From positions 558,001 to 622,000 of the forward strand of contig PMSN01000011.1 in assembly GCA_003167555.1 (NCBI GenBank): 64,000 bases of DNA. The letters are read 5' to 3'. Shown here piece by piece: positions 26,141 to 35,333 of the stretch. The notes beneath the pieces are model-generated. The model saw only the letters and a list, made by a program, of their open reading frames with translations, was not told the origin of the DNA and ran no database searches. This DNA is from Spartobacteria bacterium. Lineage in GTDB: Bacteria > Verrucomicrobiota > Verrucomicrobiia > Chthoniobacterales > UBA10450. Positions within the stretch are counted from its first letter, which is position 1, and every line of letters starts with the position of its first letter. The position numbers were made by a program, and so were the translations under genes.

Positions 26141-27501
26141 GTGCCACCACCGCCGCAGGAACACTCGAGCGGTCCGAGGGAAAACATGATCCGTATGCGG
26201 CCTTTCGTTTTCCGGCCTTCAGCTTTTACACGGCGGGAAATCTCGTCTCGGTCGTCGGGCGCCAGATGCTGACGGTGTCGCTCGAATGGGAAATTTATGC
26301 GCGCACTCATTCGGCCACGGCGCTCGGACTTGTGGGGTTGATGATCGCGCTCCCGGTCGTGCTCCTCTCGCTGCCGGCCGGCCACATCGCCGACCGGTTC
26401 CCGCGCAAACGGATCGTGCTCGTGACGCAGGCGCTCAGCGCGATCTGCTCGCTCGCCCTGGCGTGTGTTTCCTGGCAGCACCTTGCGATTCCGAACTGGC
26501 CGGTCCTACAAAAAGGAAACCACGTTCTCTATTCGATCGCTTCGATCTTCGAGCGCCAGACGCATTTCCATTTCGACGATCTTTCCATCCCGCTGATCTA
26601 TTTAATCCTTCTCATCTCCGCGACCGGCCGGACGTTCGGTTGGGCGGCGCGCAGTTCCTTTTTCCCGCAGCTCGTGCCGCGCGATTCTTTCGCGAACGCG
26701 GTCACTTGGAACAGCAGCGTCTTTCAGATTGGCTCGGTCGTCGGCCCGGCGATCGGCGGTTTGCTGATCGTGCGCACCGGATTTCCTTTCATCTATGTGC
26801 TCGATGCGATCTGCGCGTTTTCGTTTTTCTTGTTGGTCCTGCCGATTCGCAGCAGCGATCGCGGCAGCAGCAGTGAGCGCAACGCGTGGCGCAGCCTGAA
26901 GGAAGGACTTCGTTTCATGATGAGCAAGAGGATCGTGCTGGCCACGATCACGCTCGATATGTTCGCGGTCTTTCTCGGTGGCGCGACGGCGCTCCTGCCG
27001 ATTTTCGCAGATCAGATTTTGCACTGCGGCCCGATTGGGCTCGGCTGGATGCGGGCGGCCCCCGGGATCGGCGCGTTCATCATGGCGCTGGTGATCGCAT
27101 ATCTGCCGCCGATGCGGCACGCGGGCAAAACGCTTCTCTGGTGCGTGACAGGGTTCGGCCTCGCCACCATCGTCTTTGGGTTCTCGCCGTATCTCTGGCT
27201 TTCGCTCGCGGCGCTGTTCATGACCGGCGTGTTCGACAGCGTGAGTGTCGTGGTGCGGCACACGTTGCTGCAATTGGTCACGCCCGATTCGATGCGCGGC
27301 CGGATTTCCGCCGTGAACAATATTTTTATCGGGACATCGAACGAGCTGGGCGCGTTAGAGTCGGGATTGACGGCGGCCCTCTTCGGTCCGGTGATCTCGG
27401 TCGTGGCCGGAGGCGTCGGAACGATTCTGGCGGTACTTGGCGTGTCGTTCGTCTGGCCAGAGACACGCAAGATCGGCGCGCTCGACAAGAATTTGCGGTA
27501 G
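26083..27501 (+). CDS. MFS transporter (enterobactin-exporter/MFS_3 type)
   Basis: 472 aa from ATG 26083, the start shared with the duplicated 5' fragment; a GTG 33 nt upstream is possible. About 12 membrane helices follow a polar 45-residue N-terminus, beginning PAFSFYTAGNLVSVVGRQML. The MFS loop motif after helix 2 is GHIADRFPRKR, and an Arg-rich loop recurs in the second half. An insert of about 40 residues (NWPVLQKGNHVLYSIASIFE) lies after helix 4. The family covers drug and siderophore exporters. The substrate is unknown. It is followed within 10 nt by a nitrilase-family gene on the same strand, so the two are probably co-transcribed. Confidence 0.85.
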   Translation: MPDHEPHAPPPAYEAARSERATTAAGTLERSEGKHDPYAAFRFPAFSFYTAGNLVSVVGRQMLTVSLEWEIYARTHSATALGLVGLMIALPVVLLSLPAGHIADRFPRKRIVLVTQALSAICSLALACVSWQHLAIPNWPVLQKGNHVLYSIASIFERQTHFHFDDLSIPLIYLILLISATGRTFGWAARSSFFPQLVPRDSFANAVTWNSSVFQIGSVVGPAIGGLLIVRTGFPFIYVLDAICAFSFFLLVLPIRSSDRGSSSERNAWRSLKEGLRFMMSKRIVLATITLDMFAVFLGGATALLPIFADQILHCGPIGLGWMRAAPGIGAFIMALVIAYLPPMRHAGKTLLWCVTGFGLATIVFGFSPYLWLSLAALFMTGVFDSVSVVVRHTLLQLVTPDSMRGRISAVNNIFIGTSNELGALESGLTAALFGPVISVVAGGVGTILAVLGVSFVWPETRKIGALDKNLR

Positions 27502-27510
27502 TTTCCCGTC

Positions 27511-28305
27511 ATGAAAGTTGCCGCTGCCCAAATCGCCTGCTCGCTCGGTGACATCGAGGCGAACGTTCGCAAGATGCGCGACTTCTGTTCGCGCGCGAAA
27601 GAAGCAGGCGCCGAGCTGATCGTCTTTCCCGAGACCGCTGACACCGGCTACTCGATGCCGATCATTCAAACGCATGCGAAACCGTGGACCGAAGGGCCCG
27701 TTCCCGCGCTTCAGAGAATGGCGAAGGAATTCTCGCTCGCAATTGTGAGCGGCGTTTCAGAACGCGTCGACGCGGCCATCTACAATTCTCAAGTCTTCAT
27801 CGATGCGAATGGCAGCATCGCGGCCAGCTATCGGAAGACACATCTCTTTGCGGTCGCGCCCGGGGATGAGAGCGTGTGCTTCGCGCCGGGCGACGCTTTC
27901 GCGAGCGTCGCGATGGGCGGATTCCGCTTCGGATTGAGCATCTGTTACGATCTTCGGTTTCCCGAGGTGTATCGAGCGCTCGCGATCGAACACGACGCGA
28001 ACGTTCTGATTAATTCCTCGGCCTGGCCGTTCCCGCGCGTCGAACATTTGCGGACGCTGGCCATCGCGCGCGCCATCGAAAACCAGAGTTACATGATTCT
28101 ATCGAATCGCGTCGGTGTGGACGATGGAGTTTCCTTATGCGGCATGTCGGCCATCATCGATCCGTCTGGGGTAACGCTGGCGCTGGCGTCGACGGATCGT
28201 GAAGAGCTGATCGTGGCTGAGATATCGGAAGAGGCGATTGCCACGGTCCGCGACAAGATGCCGGTGTTCGCGCACCGGCGGCGCGAACTGTACGGGGATC
28301 AATGA
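27511..28305 (+). CDS. Carbon-nitrogen hydrolase (nitrilase superfamily)
   Basis: 264 aa. The catalytic triad is visible: E41 (IVFPETADTGYS), K109 (YRKTHLF) and C145 (SICYDLRFPE). Length and motifs fit the NIT2/omega-amidase or deaminated-glutathione amidase branch, which hydrolyse 2-oxo acid amides or deaminated glutathione in the cytosol. FPE after the Cys and the short C-terminus support that branch over plant-type nitrilases. It starts 9 nt after the MFS stop, suggesting one transcript. It is followed by a convergent gene with a long palindrome in between. The exact substrate cannot be told from sequence. Confidence 0.85.
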   Translation: MKVAAAQIACSLGDIEANVRKMRDFCSRAKEAGAELIVFPETADTGYSMPIIQTHAKPWTEGPVPALQRMAKEFSLAIVSGVSERVDAAIYNSQVFIDANGSIAASYRKTHLFAVAPGDESVCFAPGDAFASVAMGGFRFGLSICYDLRFPEVYRALAIEHDANVLINSSAWPFPRVEHLRTLAIARAIENQSYMILSNRVGVDDGVSLCGMSAIIDPSGVTLALASTDREELIVAEISEEAIATVRDKMPVFAHRRRELYGDQ

Positions 28306-28328
28306 TTTTGTTCGTAGCCGTGACCTCC

Positions 28329-28496
28329 TGTCATCCTGAGCCGCGGAGACGGCGAAGGACCTCACAAGAGCTCAAAGATTACGCAAACGAAAAGCTGCGT
28401 GTTCGATGCGATCGCTTCGCGCAACGCGCCAGCGGTGAATCGCAGGCCCTTCTGCGACTGCGAGGTCCCTCGTCGTCTGCGCGACTCGGGATGACA
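28329..28496. repeat. Intergenic palindrome, TCATCCCGAG-type, long loop
   Basis: Arms TGTCATCCTGAGCCGCGGAG and CTCGGGATGACA (with GAGGTCCCTCGTCGTCTGCG) around an 85-nt loop. It fills the convergent gap between the nitrilase gene and a DUF6268-like gene; I see no gene in it. Confidence 0.7.
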
Positions 28497-28498
28497 CG

Positions 28499-29428
28499 CT
28501 AAAACGCCGCGTGCAGGGCCAGCATGCCGTACGGCACGCCACCGTCCTGGTGATAGCGGATGTCGGTGCGATGGAAATCGAAATTCCGGAAAGGAATGAA
28601 TCCACCCTCGGCGGAAACTTTAATGGCTGAAGTCAATTTCCAGTCGAGGCCGCCGCCGACCCGCACTTCTTCGTAGGTGATCGCGGCGTGATTCAACGCC
28701 GGGTTGCCGCGCAAGGTGCCGAACATTTTGTCTACGCGATAACTCGTGGCCCTGATGTCCGCGCCGGCATACAGCATCAGGCTGTTGCTCGCTTCGAATT
28801 CCAACCGCGGCGTTGGCGCGACCGCGTTCAGGACCCATTGCGGCGCAAATTTCCAGCGAATGCCGCCGCCCGGCAGCACGGGATATTTTCGGAATGCGTC
28901 GATACCCACGCCGAAGATAACCTGGAAGCCGGAATTGAAAATGTAAGTACCGCCAAGAACGACCGGGACGTTAAAGGTGCCCTGCCCGAAGTCATCGACA
29001 TCGGTTCCGTAAAATCCGGGTTGCGCTTCGAGCCGAATGAGAAACGAATCGGAGAATTCCGTGTCGAGACCGATGACGAGCGCGGTCGATTCGAGGACAT
29101 CGGGAATGGCGGCGTTGTGGGAGAAGCCAAACGAGTAGCGTTCCGCCTGCACGCCGAGCCGGAGAATCCCGATCTTGACGCGCGGCGTCAGGATGAAATG
29201 GAAGTGCACGTCGCTTTCATCGAAATCCTGGACGCGGAGTGTGCCGCGTTGCACGTCACCGCCGCCGACGTAGGTCGCGTCCGCATCGAACTCGAAGGAG
29301 ACGGAAGATTCCGACTCGACCAGCGCCACGTCCTTCGAGGAAGTGGAATTGACTTCGACTTGCACCGCGAAGAGGCGGATGGCGGCCAGGGAAAGGCAGA
29401 GGGCGACAAGCCGGATGGTGGTTTTCAT
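28499..29428 (-). CDS. Outer-membrane beta-barrel protein, DUF6268-like (copy 1)
   Basis: 309 aa. Signal peptide: IRLVALCLSLAAIRLFA. The mature part alternates amphipathic strands (FEFDADATYVGGGDVQRG, AITYEEVRVGGGLDWKL, FDFHRTDIRY) and ends in a terminal Phe (LHAAF). It is similar in length, strand pattern and end (Y/F-D-FxRxDxxY) to the gene at 32760. This fits the DUF6268 family of unknown-function barrels common in Verrucomicrobiota. Residues 29-35 (SSKDVAL) echo the SKDVAVEI units of the barrel at 11436. It follows a secreted hypothetical gene by 23 nt on the same strand. Confidence 0.7.
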   Translation of the reverse strand: MKTTIRLVALCLSLAAIRLFAVQVEVNSTSSKDVALVESESSVSFEFDADATYVGGGDVQRGTLRVQDFDESDVHFHFILTPRVKIGILRLGVQAERYSFGFSHNAAIPDVLESTALVIGLDTEFSDSFLIRLEAQPGFYGTDVDDFGQGTFNVPVVLGGTYIFNSGFQVIFGVGIDAFRKYPVLPGGGIRWKFAPQWVLNAVAPTPRLEFEASNSLMLYAGADIRATSYRVDKMFGTLRGNPALNHAAITYEEVRVGGGLDWKLTSAIKVSAEGGFIPFRNFDFHRTDIRYHQDGGVPYGMLALHAAF

Positions 29429-29451
29429 GGACGGAAAGGAGCAGATATTGC

Positions 29452-30471
29452 CTACCTGCCCCCGCCTGTGTCACGCTTAAACGCAGACACCGACCGCGAA
29501 ATATCCCGCATCATGGAGGATTCGGAGGCGACCCGCTCGATTCCATGGAGTCCGGCTACGGTGGCGGAGGAGATAAGATCGCCGCGCCAAACCAAAGTAG
29601 AAGGCTTGCCGCCGATATCGACCGGCCACATTTGATAGAGGGTGAGACCGACGTAATAACCGCCGCTCGCATAGTAGAGTGCATCCGCGGCTTGGAAGGT
29701 TCCGTTTGCTCCTGAGCGGCGGTAGGAAGCGCCCAGCGTTAGAACGCCCTGTTCGTCGGCCGTCAGCAATTCCCAAAACTGCTCGCCCTTGCCCTCTAGC
29801 ACTCCGGAGAACCGGCCGCGAATTTTGTCGTTTGCGCGAAGCAATGCATTGAGTTCCTCAGAAGGCCGCACACTTTGACCGGTACGATCATATGGGGGTT
29901 GCGCCGATCGGCCGGCGCGCGCCCGCGCGCTCAAGACATCGGCCCATGCCGCTGCGATGGGACCCGGCATTCCACCGCCCGTGACGCTCGCAACTGCGGC
30001 GAAGCGTTTTTCCTCCTCTTTACTGATCTGAAGATCCGGCGAGAGCTTTTGCGTAGCGCTGACGAGCGATCGCACCGCTGAGTTGTCGGGCGCGCTGCTC
30101 AGCCGGGAAAAATTCGCGGCGGACGGCGAGGACGGGAGATCGGAATGGATCAGGACCTTTAGTTCCGAATGGCGTGCCGGGCTCCATTGCCGAAGAGCCT
30201 CGCTCACCCGCGCCGGCACACCGGCAACGACGAAGCAGCTTTGCGCGGAAATGTAGCGGCCACTCATGGGGGGGCCGTGCGCCACTTTGGGTTCGCCTTT
30301 GGCGAGCTCGGCCAGATCGGCTTTGTCGAAAACAGAAAAGCTGGCCAGCTCGGACGCGGCGTCGGCGAGAGCATTCGGAATCCAGAGAGCGAGAAGGCAA
30401 AGGACGGAAAATATTTTCACAAATCTTGAGACGCGATTCCGCCGGATTGCTTCAGGTATTTTCGTTTCCAT
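29452..30471 (-). CDS. Secreted hypothetical protein
   Basis: 339 aa from ATG 30471 (METKIPEAIRRN); an ATG 45 nt upstream would prefix an atypical segment. Hydrophobic segment RFVKIFSVLCLLALWIPNALA is a signal peptide. The mature protein has a short HGPPMSGRYIS segment, a central helix-rich part, and a C-terminal beta-rich part (GTFQAADALYYASGGYYVGL). No Cys pair or catalytic motif stands out, and I do not recognise the family. It is probably co-transcribed with the DUF6268-like barrel gene downstream, so a periplasmic or outer-membrane role is likely. Confidence 0.65.
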   Translation of the reverse strand: METKIPEAIRRNRVSRFVKIFSVLCLLALWIPNALADAASELASFSVFDKADLAELAKGEPKVAHGPPMSGRYISAQSCFVVAGVPARVSEALRQWSPARHSELKVLIHSDLPSSPSAANFSRLSSAPDNSAVRSLVSATQKLSPDLQISKEEEKRFAAVASVTGGGMPGPIAAAWADVLSARARAGRSAQPPYDRTGQSVRPSEELNALLRANDKIRGRFSGVLEGKGEQFWELLTADEQGVLTLGASYRRSGANGTFQAADALYYASGGYYVGLTLYQMWPVDIGGKPSTLVWRGDLISSATVAGLHGIERVASESSMMRDISRSVSAFKRDTGGGR

Positions 30472-30530
30472 TTTGAAGAAGTCACATCTATCCCATAGTG
30501 CTGCGGTTGCAAACAACCTGGAGGCCTGTT

Positions 30531-30603
30531 GGTAGGGCGAGACTCTGTCGAGCCGCTATTATGCATAAAGCTCAACGAAGGCTCAACGGAGTTTCGCCCT
30601 GCC
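30531..30603. repeat. Intergenic palindrome, GGTAGGGCGAGACTC family (degraded right arm)
   Basis: Left arm GGTAGGGCGAGACTCTGTCG and right arm GGAGTTTCGCCCTGCC around an AT-rich loop. Similar elements lie at 57702 and 59781. It sits in the divergent promoter region of the ABC transporter. Confidence 0.7.
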
Positions 30604-30616
30604 AAACACAATCTCC

Positions 30617-31567
30617 ATGACAGAACCCGCCATCCATCTGGAGCGTTTGAGCAAGTCGTTCGGCGAGATCACTGCGGTCGACAATCTCTCGCTCACAATC
30701 GCGCCCGGAACGATTTTCGGTTTTCTCGGCGCGAACGGCGCGGGCAAGACAACGACGATCCGGATGCTTTGCGGTTTGGCGCATCCCACCAGCGGAACGG
30801 CCACGATCGGCGGCGCCGATGTTTGGCGCGAGCGCCATATCGTGCGCTCGAAGTTCGGTTATGTCGCGCAACGTTTCAGCCTCTATCCCGATCTGACCGT
30901 GGAAGAAAATATTCGCTTCTTCGGCGGCGCCTGCCGGGTGCCGCGGAGCGAATTGCCGGGGCGCGTGGAACGATTGCTCGCCCTCACCGATCTGAAAGCG
31001 AAACGCGACGCGAGCGCGGGAGATCTTTCCGGTGGCATGCGGCAACTGCTCGCGCTCGCCTGCGCGCTCGTGCACGAACCGCCGCTGCTCTTTCTTGACG
31101 AGCCCACTTCCGGGCTCGACCCGGTCCATCGCCAGCAGATGTGGAATTTGCTCTACGACTTGAGCAACCGCGGCATCACGATTTTTGTTACGACCCATTA
31201 CATGGATGAAGCGGAACGTTGCACAGAAGTCGGCTTCATCGAGCGCGGACGCTTGCTCGCGAAAGCTTCGCCGCGAGCCTTGAAAGATAGCTTTCACGCG
31301 AAGCTTTTGGAGATCGACGTCGAGCCGGTCATGCCGGCGCTCGTGCGCCTGCGCGATACTCCGGGAATTCTCGGCGTGTCGCTCCGCAGCGGAAGCTTGC
31401 GGCTCTACGCCGCCGACGCGGAAAAACTCGTGGCGGAATGGCGCAAGACGTGGCCGTTCCCGGATATTCGCTGGCTCGGCGAACGGTGGGTCGAACCGGA
31501 CATGGAAGACGTCTTCACCGCGTATTCGCAGGGTTACGACGCGGTCCTGAGGCCGGCGAAATCATGA
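30617..31567 (+). CDS. ABC transporter ATP-binding protein (ABC-2 exporter)
   Basis: 316 aa. Walker A is GANGAGKTTT; the signature is LSGGMRQLLALA (one residue off LSGGQ); Walker B is LLFLDEPTSGLDP; H-loop is VTTHYMDEAERC. A C-terminal extension of about 80 residues (GILGVSLRSGSLRLYA) is typical of the CcmA/YbhF-type ATPases that drive ABC-2 permeases. The stop overlaps the permease start by ATGA, so translation is coupled. With its partner it forms an inner-membrane exporter. No membrane-fusion protein is next door; the substrate is unknown. Confidence 0.92.
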   Translation: MTEPAIHLERLSKSFGEITAVDNLSLTIAPGTIFGFLGANGAGKTTTIRMLCGLAHPTSGTATIGGADVWRERHIVRSKFGYVAQRFSLYPDLTVEENIRFFGGACRVPRSELPGRVERLLALTDLKAKRDASAGDLSGGMRQLLALACALVHEPPLLFLDEPTSGLDPVHRQQMWNLLYDLSNRGITIFVTTHYMDEAERCTEVGFIERGRLLAKASPRALKDSFHAKLLEIDVEPVMPALVRLRDTPGILGVSLRSGSLRLYAADAEKLVAEWRKTWPFPDIRWLGERWVEPDMEDVFTAYSQGYDAVLRPAKS

Positions 31568-32751
31568 ATCGAGGATCTTTCAGCGCCATCGCGAGCGTGG
31601 CTTACAAAGAATTCCTCCACATCTATCGGGACAAGCGTGTCCTGATTCTGCTGCTGGTGTTGCCGCCGGTGTTCACGCTCGTTTTCGGTCACGCGTTTGA
31701 AGCGGGCGAGATGACCAATGTGCCCGCGCTTCTCATCAATCGCGATGGCACACCGCGCGCCGAGCGTTTCATGACACTGATCCTCGCGAACAAAACTTTT
31801 CAATGGCAAACGCAGCCGCCTTCGATCACGGGCGAAGACGATTTGCTCGGTCGCGGCGTGCAGGCTGCGCTCGTGATTCCGCAAAACTGGAGCGAGAGCC
31901 TGAGCAACGGCAACCCCGTTCCGCTTCGGCTCTACGTTGACGGAAGCGACACCAACACGGCGGACTTGCTGGAAGGAAGTGTCCAGAAAACGCTGGCCGG
32001 TTTTCAACTGGGCGAACGCCAGGTAATGATCGACGCGCTGCCCGAAGATGTTTTCGAGCTCTCGAAGAAACTGCCGGTGCAGGTGCGCAAACAATTCGTC
32101 TCGATGATGGAGCCGTGGGCGGTCGACCGCAAAGTTCTCTACAACCCGAAAACGCGCTTCATCGATTACGTTCTGCCCGGCGTGATCGGGCTCATTCTCC
32201 AGCTCATCACCGTCACGCTGATGGCCTCCACGCTCGCGCGCGAACGCGAGGCCGGCACGCTTTACCAGCTGATGGTCACGTCGCTGCGGCGGCGCGAAAT
32301 TGTGATCGGGAAAATCCTGCCGTACCTCGGCATTTCGATCGCGCTCATTCTATTCATCATTCTGCTCACGGGCTGGCATTTCCAGGTGCAGTTCCATGAT
32401 CCGGGGGCACTCGCGCTCATTTGTTTTCTGTTTCTCCTCTGCTCGTTAGGCATGGGGCTGCTCATCTCCGCCATCTCGCGCACCCAGACGCAGGCGATCC
32501 AGTTTTCCGTTTTCTTTTTGCTTCCCGTCTTCGTGCTTTCCGGTGCGTTCGCGCCCCTCGAACAATTGCCGAGAGTGATCCGTTACATTTCGGAACTCTT
32601 TCCGCTCACCCATTTCTGCCGTGCGTTTCGGCTCGTGAATCTCTACCGGGCAGCGCCGGAATTTTACGCGGCCGATCTTATCATGCTCGCTGCCGGCGTC
32701 CTCATCACGTTTGTCGGCGCGGGTTATCTTTTGAGGCGGATCGAGCAGTAG
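31564..32751 (+). CDS. ABC-2 type permease (YhhJ/YbhS-like)
   Basis: 395 aa. The start is the ATG in the ATGA overlap with the ATPase stop. It has one N-terminal helix (VLILLLVLPPVFTLVFG), a large extracytoplasmic domain of about 150 residues, then five C-terminal helices including PGVIGLILQLITVTLMASTL and FFLLPVFVLSGAFAPLEQLP. The conserved LAREREAGTLYQLMV motif after helix 2 is typical of ABC-2 permeases. It is probably a homodimer with two ATPase subunits. It converges with a DUF6268-like gene 8 nt away. Confidence 0.9.
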   Translation: MNRGSFSAIASVAYKEFLHIYRDKRVLILLLVLPPVFTLVFGHAFEAGEMTNVPALLINRDGTPRAERFMTLILANKTFQWQTQPPSITGEDDLLGRGVQAALVIPQNWSESLSNGNPVPLRLYVDGSDTNTADLLEGSVQKTLAGFQLGERQVMIDALPEDVFELSKKLPVQVRKQFVSMMEPWAVDRKVLYNPKTRFIDYVLPGVIGLILQLITVTLMASTLAREREAGTLYQLMVTSLRRREIVIGKILPYLGISIALILFIILLTGWHFQVQFHDPGALALICFLFLLCSLGMGLLISAISRTQTQAIQFSVFFLLPVFVLSGAFAPLEQLPRVIRYISELFPLTHFCRAFRLVNLYRAAPEFYAADLIMLAAGVLITFVGAGYLLRRIEQ

Positions 32752-32759
32752 AAGCTATC

Positions 32760-33674
32760 CTAGAACTTCGCTTTGAACTCGAGGCGCAGATAAGGCGCGG
32801 CGTCCGCTTTGTAGGTCATGTCGGCGCGATAGAAATCGAAGCGCCGCTGAATCGCATAGCCGCCACCGAGATCGATGCTGATCGCGTCGCACGGCGAATA
32901 AATTACTCCGGCGCCGACCCGATAGTCCGAGTAATCGACCTGGGCGCTGCTGAGTTTGCTTGGCGTGATGGTGTTGTCTTTGTTGGTTCGGAACGAGCCG
33001 CCGCCCAGTTCGCCGCCGACCCAAAAATCCCATTTGTCGTTAGGCGAATAAATCACCCGCGGCTCCGGCAGCACGCCGAGCACCTTCCATTTCGCGTTCG
33101 GCATCCAGACCAGGCCCAGGATCGGCACGACCGGGAATCGCCCGCGCAGAAACGCAGCGTTCGCGCCGACGAAGAGATACAACTTGTCCTGCTCCAAAAC
33201 GAAAATCCGTCCCAACGTGATGGGAGCGTCAAAGGAGGAAGAGTTGAAATCGTCTTCGCCGTAGAAGCCGGGCTTTATCTGGAGAAAGGCGCCGACGTCG
33301 TTGTTGTGCATGTAATCGATGCCGATCACACCGGCCATGCTTTGCAAATGCTCGGGGACCGGCGCCCCGGTCGTCCCGAAATCGAAGCGGTCGTAGGCGA
33401 CGCCCAGATGCAGATAAAGATGGCCGCCGAGCAGAAAACGGTGGGCGTAGGAAAAGGAATTCTGCACCTCGTATTGGTTGCCGAAACTTCCGCCGCGATG
33501 CAGGTCGCTTTCGAAAACGTAACTATTTTCGAACTCGATTAGATCGCAGGAGACGGGCTCGGTTTTCGCGTCGGCCACTGTCTGGATGCGTTCCTCGACC
33601 GAGGAAGCCCACGCGGTCGCACCAAAAAGCGAAAGTGCGAGGAAGAGGAAAAGCGAGCGCATTGGGTTTTTCAT
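32760..33674 (-). CDS. Outer-membrane beta-barrel protein, DUF6268-like (copy 2)
   Basis: About 304 aa from ATG 33674 (MKNPMRSLFLFLALSLFGATAWA, a clear signal peptide). Strand-rich mature part (FLLGGHLYLHLGVAYDRFDF, ITLGRIFVLEQDKLYLFVG, YSDYRVGAGVIYS) ending in LRLEFKAKF with the terminal Phe expected of a barrel. It parallels the gene at 28499 in length and in the last third (RRFDFYRADMTYKADAAPY against RNFDFHRTDIRYHQDGGVPY). The two are divergent paralogues 3.3 kb apart on the same strand, with the ABC exporter between them on the other strand. Function unknown. Confidence 0.7.
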   Translation of the reverse strand: MKNPMRSLFLFLALSLFGATAWASSVEERIQTVADAKTEPVSCDLIEFENSYVFESDLHRGGSFGNQYEVQNSFSYAHRFLLGGHLYLHLGVAYDRFDFGTTGAPVPEHLQSMAGVIGIDYMHNNDVGAFLQIKPGFYGEDDFNSSSFDAPITLGRIFVLEQDKLYLFVGANAAFLRGRFPVVPILGLVWMPNAKWKVLGVLPEPRVIYSPNDKWDFWVGGELGGGSFRTNKDNTITPSKLSSAQVDYSDYRVGAGVIYSPCDAISIDLGGGYAIQRRFDFYRADMTYKADAAPYLRLEFKAKF

Positions 33675-33750
33675 CCGGTGTGACCGTAGCTGAATCGGAC
33701 GCCGAGACAAAACGGATTGTATGCCGCAACGAAATTGTTATTGAAAGCCA

Positions 33751-34377
33751 ATGAAACGTGCCATCAATCATCTCGCCCGGAGCGATCCGCGCTTTGCCGC
33801 GCTCATTGCCCGGGCCCGGCCCTACAACGTCCTCGCGCAACCGCTCGTTAGGCCGTTCGACGCCCTGGCGGAATCGATCGCTTACCAGCAGTTGAGCGGC
33901 AAAGCTGCCGCGACGATTTTCGGCCGCGTTCGGGCGCTTTATCCCCGGAAGAAGTTTCTCGATCCCAAATCGGTCCTTGCGACGCCTGATGAAAAACTGC
34001 GCGCCTGCGGTCTCTCGCGGAGCAAGGTCGCGGCCTTGAAAGACCTGGCTGCAAAGACACTCGACGGCACGGTGCCGACCGGGCGCGCTCTCTTGCGGAT
34101 GAGCGACGAGGAAATCATCGAGCGGCTCACCGCGGTGCGTGGCATTGGCCGCTGGACGGTCGAGATGCTGCTTCTCTTCGAGCTGGCCCGGCTCGATGTC
34201 TGGCCGGTGGCCGACTACGGTGTGCAGAAAGGTTTCGCGAAAACATTCGGGCGGAAAAAATTGCCGACAGCAAAACAGTTTCAAAAGATCGGCGAGAAAT
34301 GGCGGCCCTATCGATCGGTCGCGGCCTGGTATTTCTGGCGCGCGCTCGATGCGCCGGAGAAGTCGAATCGATCGTAG
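33751..34377 (+). CDS. AlkA-like DNA-3-methyladenine glycosylase (HhH-GPD)
   Basis: 208 aa, the length of single-domain HhH-GPD glycosylases. The helix-hairpin-helix and GPD motif is RLTAVRGIGRWTVEMLLLFE, followed by LDVWPVADYGVQKG, whose Asp is the catalytic residue of the family. An earlier helix (ESIAYQQLSGKAAATIFGR) matches the substrate-pocket region of AlkA/Mag1-type enzymes. It excises alkylated bases such as 3-methyladenine in base-excision repair. There is no Cys4 iron-sulfur cluster, which separates it from Nth/MutY. It is a stand-alone gene. Confidence 0.88.
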   Translation: MKRAINHLARSDPRFAALIARARPYNVLAQPLVRPFDALAESIAYQQLSGKAAATIFGRVRALYPRKKFLDPKSVLATPDEKLRACGLSRSKVAALKDLAAKTLDGTVPTGRALLRMSDEEIIERLTAVRGIGRWTVEMLLLFELARLDVWPVADYGVQKGFAKTFGRKKLPTAKQFQKIGEKWRPYRSVAAWYFWRALDAPEKSNRS

Positions 34378-34431
34378 AAGTCGACGCGTTGCGATTGACT
34401 TGCGGAAGGCGGTTCCGTAAAACGAGCTTCT

Positions 34432-35328
34432 ATGGCGACAATTCACGTGGCTCGGGCTGGAGCGAATCTCGGTTCGTTTTCTTTGGATGAAATTCGGGAA
34501 GGTCTGCGGACCGGGCGATTCCTGCCCACGGATCTGGCTTGGCAAACCGGGATGACCGATTGGCGTCCGCTTTCCGAAGTGGTCGCCGCCGCACCGACCG
34601 CCGCCGCCGCCGCGCCCGGAACCGGAGGAACGCCGCCGCCGCCGCAAATCACCGCGCCAGTCGCGTCCGGCACAACCGCCACGGCAGCGCCCGGCAGCGG
34701 ATTGCCGTGGGAGCATCGGCAACAACTCGGTTTGGTGAAAGCCTTTGTCGACACCGTCATCCTCGTTTTGAGCAAACCGGTCGAGGCGTTCGCCATGATG
34801 AAGACCGAGGGCGGCTTGGTGGAGCCGGCAATCTACGCGGTCATCGGCGGAACATTTGCGAAGCTCGTGGCCACTTTGGTTTTCCTTCCGCTCCATGCGA
34901 TCGGATTCATGGCCAATCGGGAGAGCGCTTTCTTGGGTGGGTTCGGAATGGGCTTTGGCCTCATTGTTAATCTCGTCTTGTGGCCGTTGTGGGTCGCGAT
35001 CGGAATGTTCATCGGCAGCGGCCTGATCCATTTGAGCTTGATGCTCCTGGGCGGCGCGAAGAAGCCGTTCGAGACAACGTACCGGGTGGTCTGTTTTGCT
35101 TTCGGAAGCACTTATCTATTGTCCATCATTCCAGTTTGCGGCTCGTTCGCCGCCATGATCTACAACCTCGTGCTCGATTGCATGGGCATCGCGCGCACGC
35201 ATGAGATCGACACCGGCAAGGCGGTCATGGCCGTGCTTCTGCCCTGTCTCGTCTGCTGCGCCATCGCGGGGGTGTTCGGCCTTCTCATCGGCGGGAGTCT
35301 GGTGAGCATTTTCTCGCACGTGAAATAA
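34432..35328 (+). CDS. GYF_2 domain plus Yip1-type membrane protein
   Basis: 298 aa. Residues 1-52 match the GYF_2 domain of bacterial membrane proteins (IHVARAGANLGSFSLDEIRE, TDLAWQTGMTDWRPLSE). An Ala/Pro-rich linker with repeats of TAAAAAPG type follows (60-100). The rest holds five predicted membrane helices of the Yip1 family (AFVDTVILVLSKPVEAFAMM, LVATLVFLPLHAIGFM, GFGLIVNLVLWPLWVAIGM). GYF_2 domains probably bind short peptides. The gene is followed 5 nt later by a DUF2752 gene; GYF_2, Yip1 and DUF2752 genes often travel together in verrucomicrobia. Role unknown. Confidence 0.82.
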   Translation: MATIHVARAGANLGSFSLDEIREGLRTGRFLPTDLAWQTGMTDWRPLSEVVAAAPTAAAAAPGTGGTPPPPQITAPVASGTTATAAPGSGLPWEHRQQLGLVKAFVDTVILVLSKPVEAFAMMKTEGGLVEPAIYAVIGGTFAKLVATLVFLPLHAIGFMANRESAFLGGFGMGFGLIVNLVLWPLWVAIGMFIGSGLIHLSLMLLGGAKKPFETTYRVVCFAFGSTYLLSIIPVCGSFAAMIYNLVLDCMGIARTHEIDTGKAVMAVLLPCLVCCAIAGVFGLLIGGSLVSIFSHVK

Positions 35329-35333
35329 TCTCG

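Noticed and set aside
25990-27273. Minus-strand frames opposite the MFS gene
   Set aside because: Antisense shadows; the plus strand has 12 membrane helices and an MFS motif.
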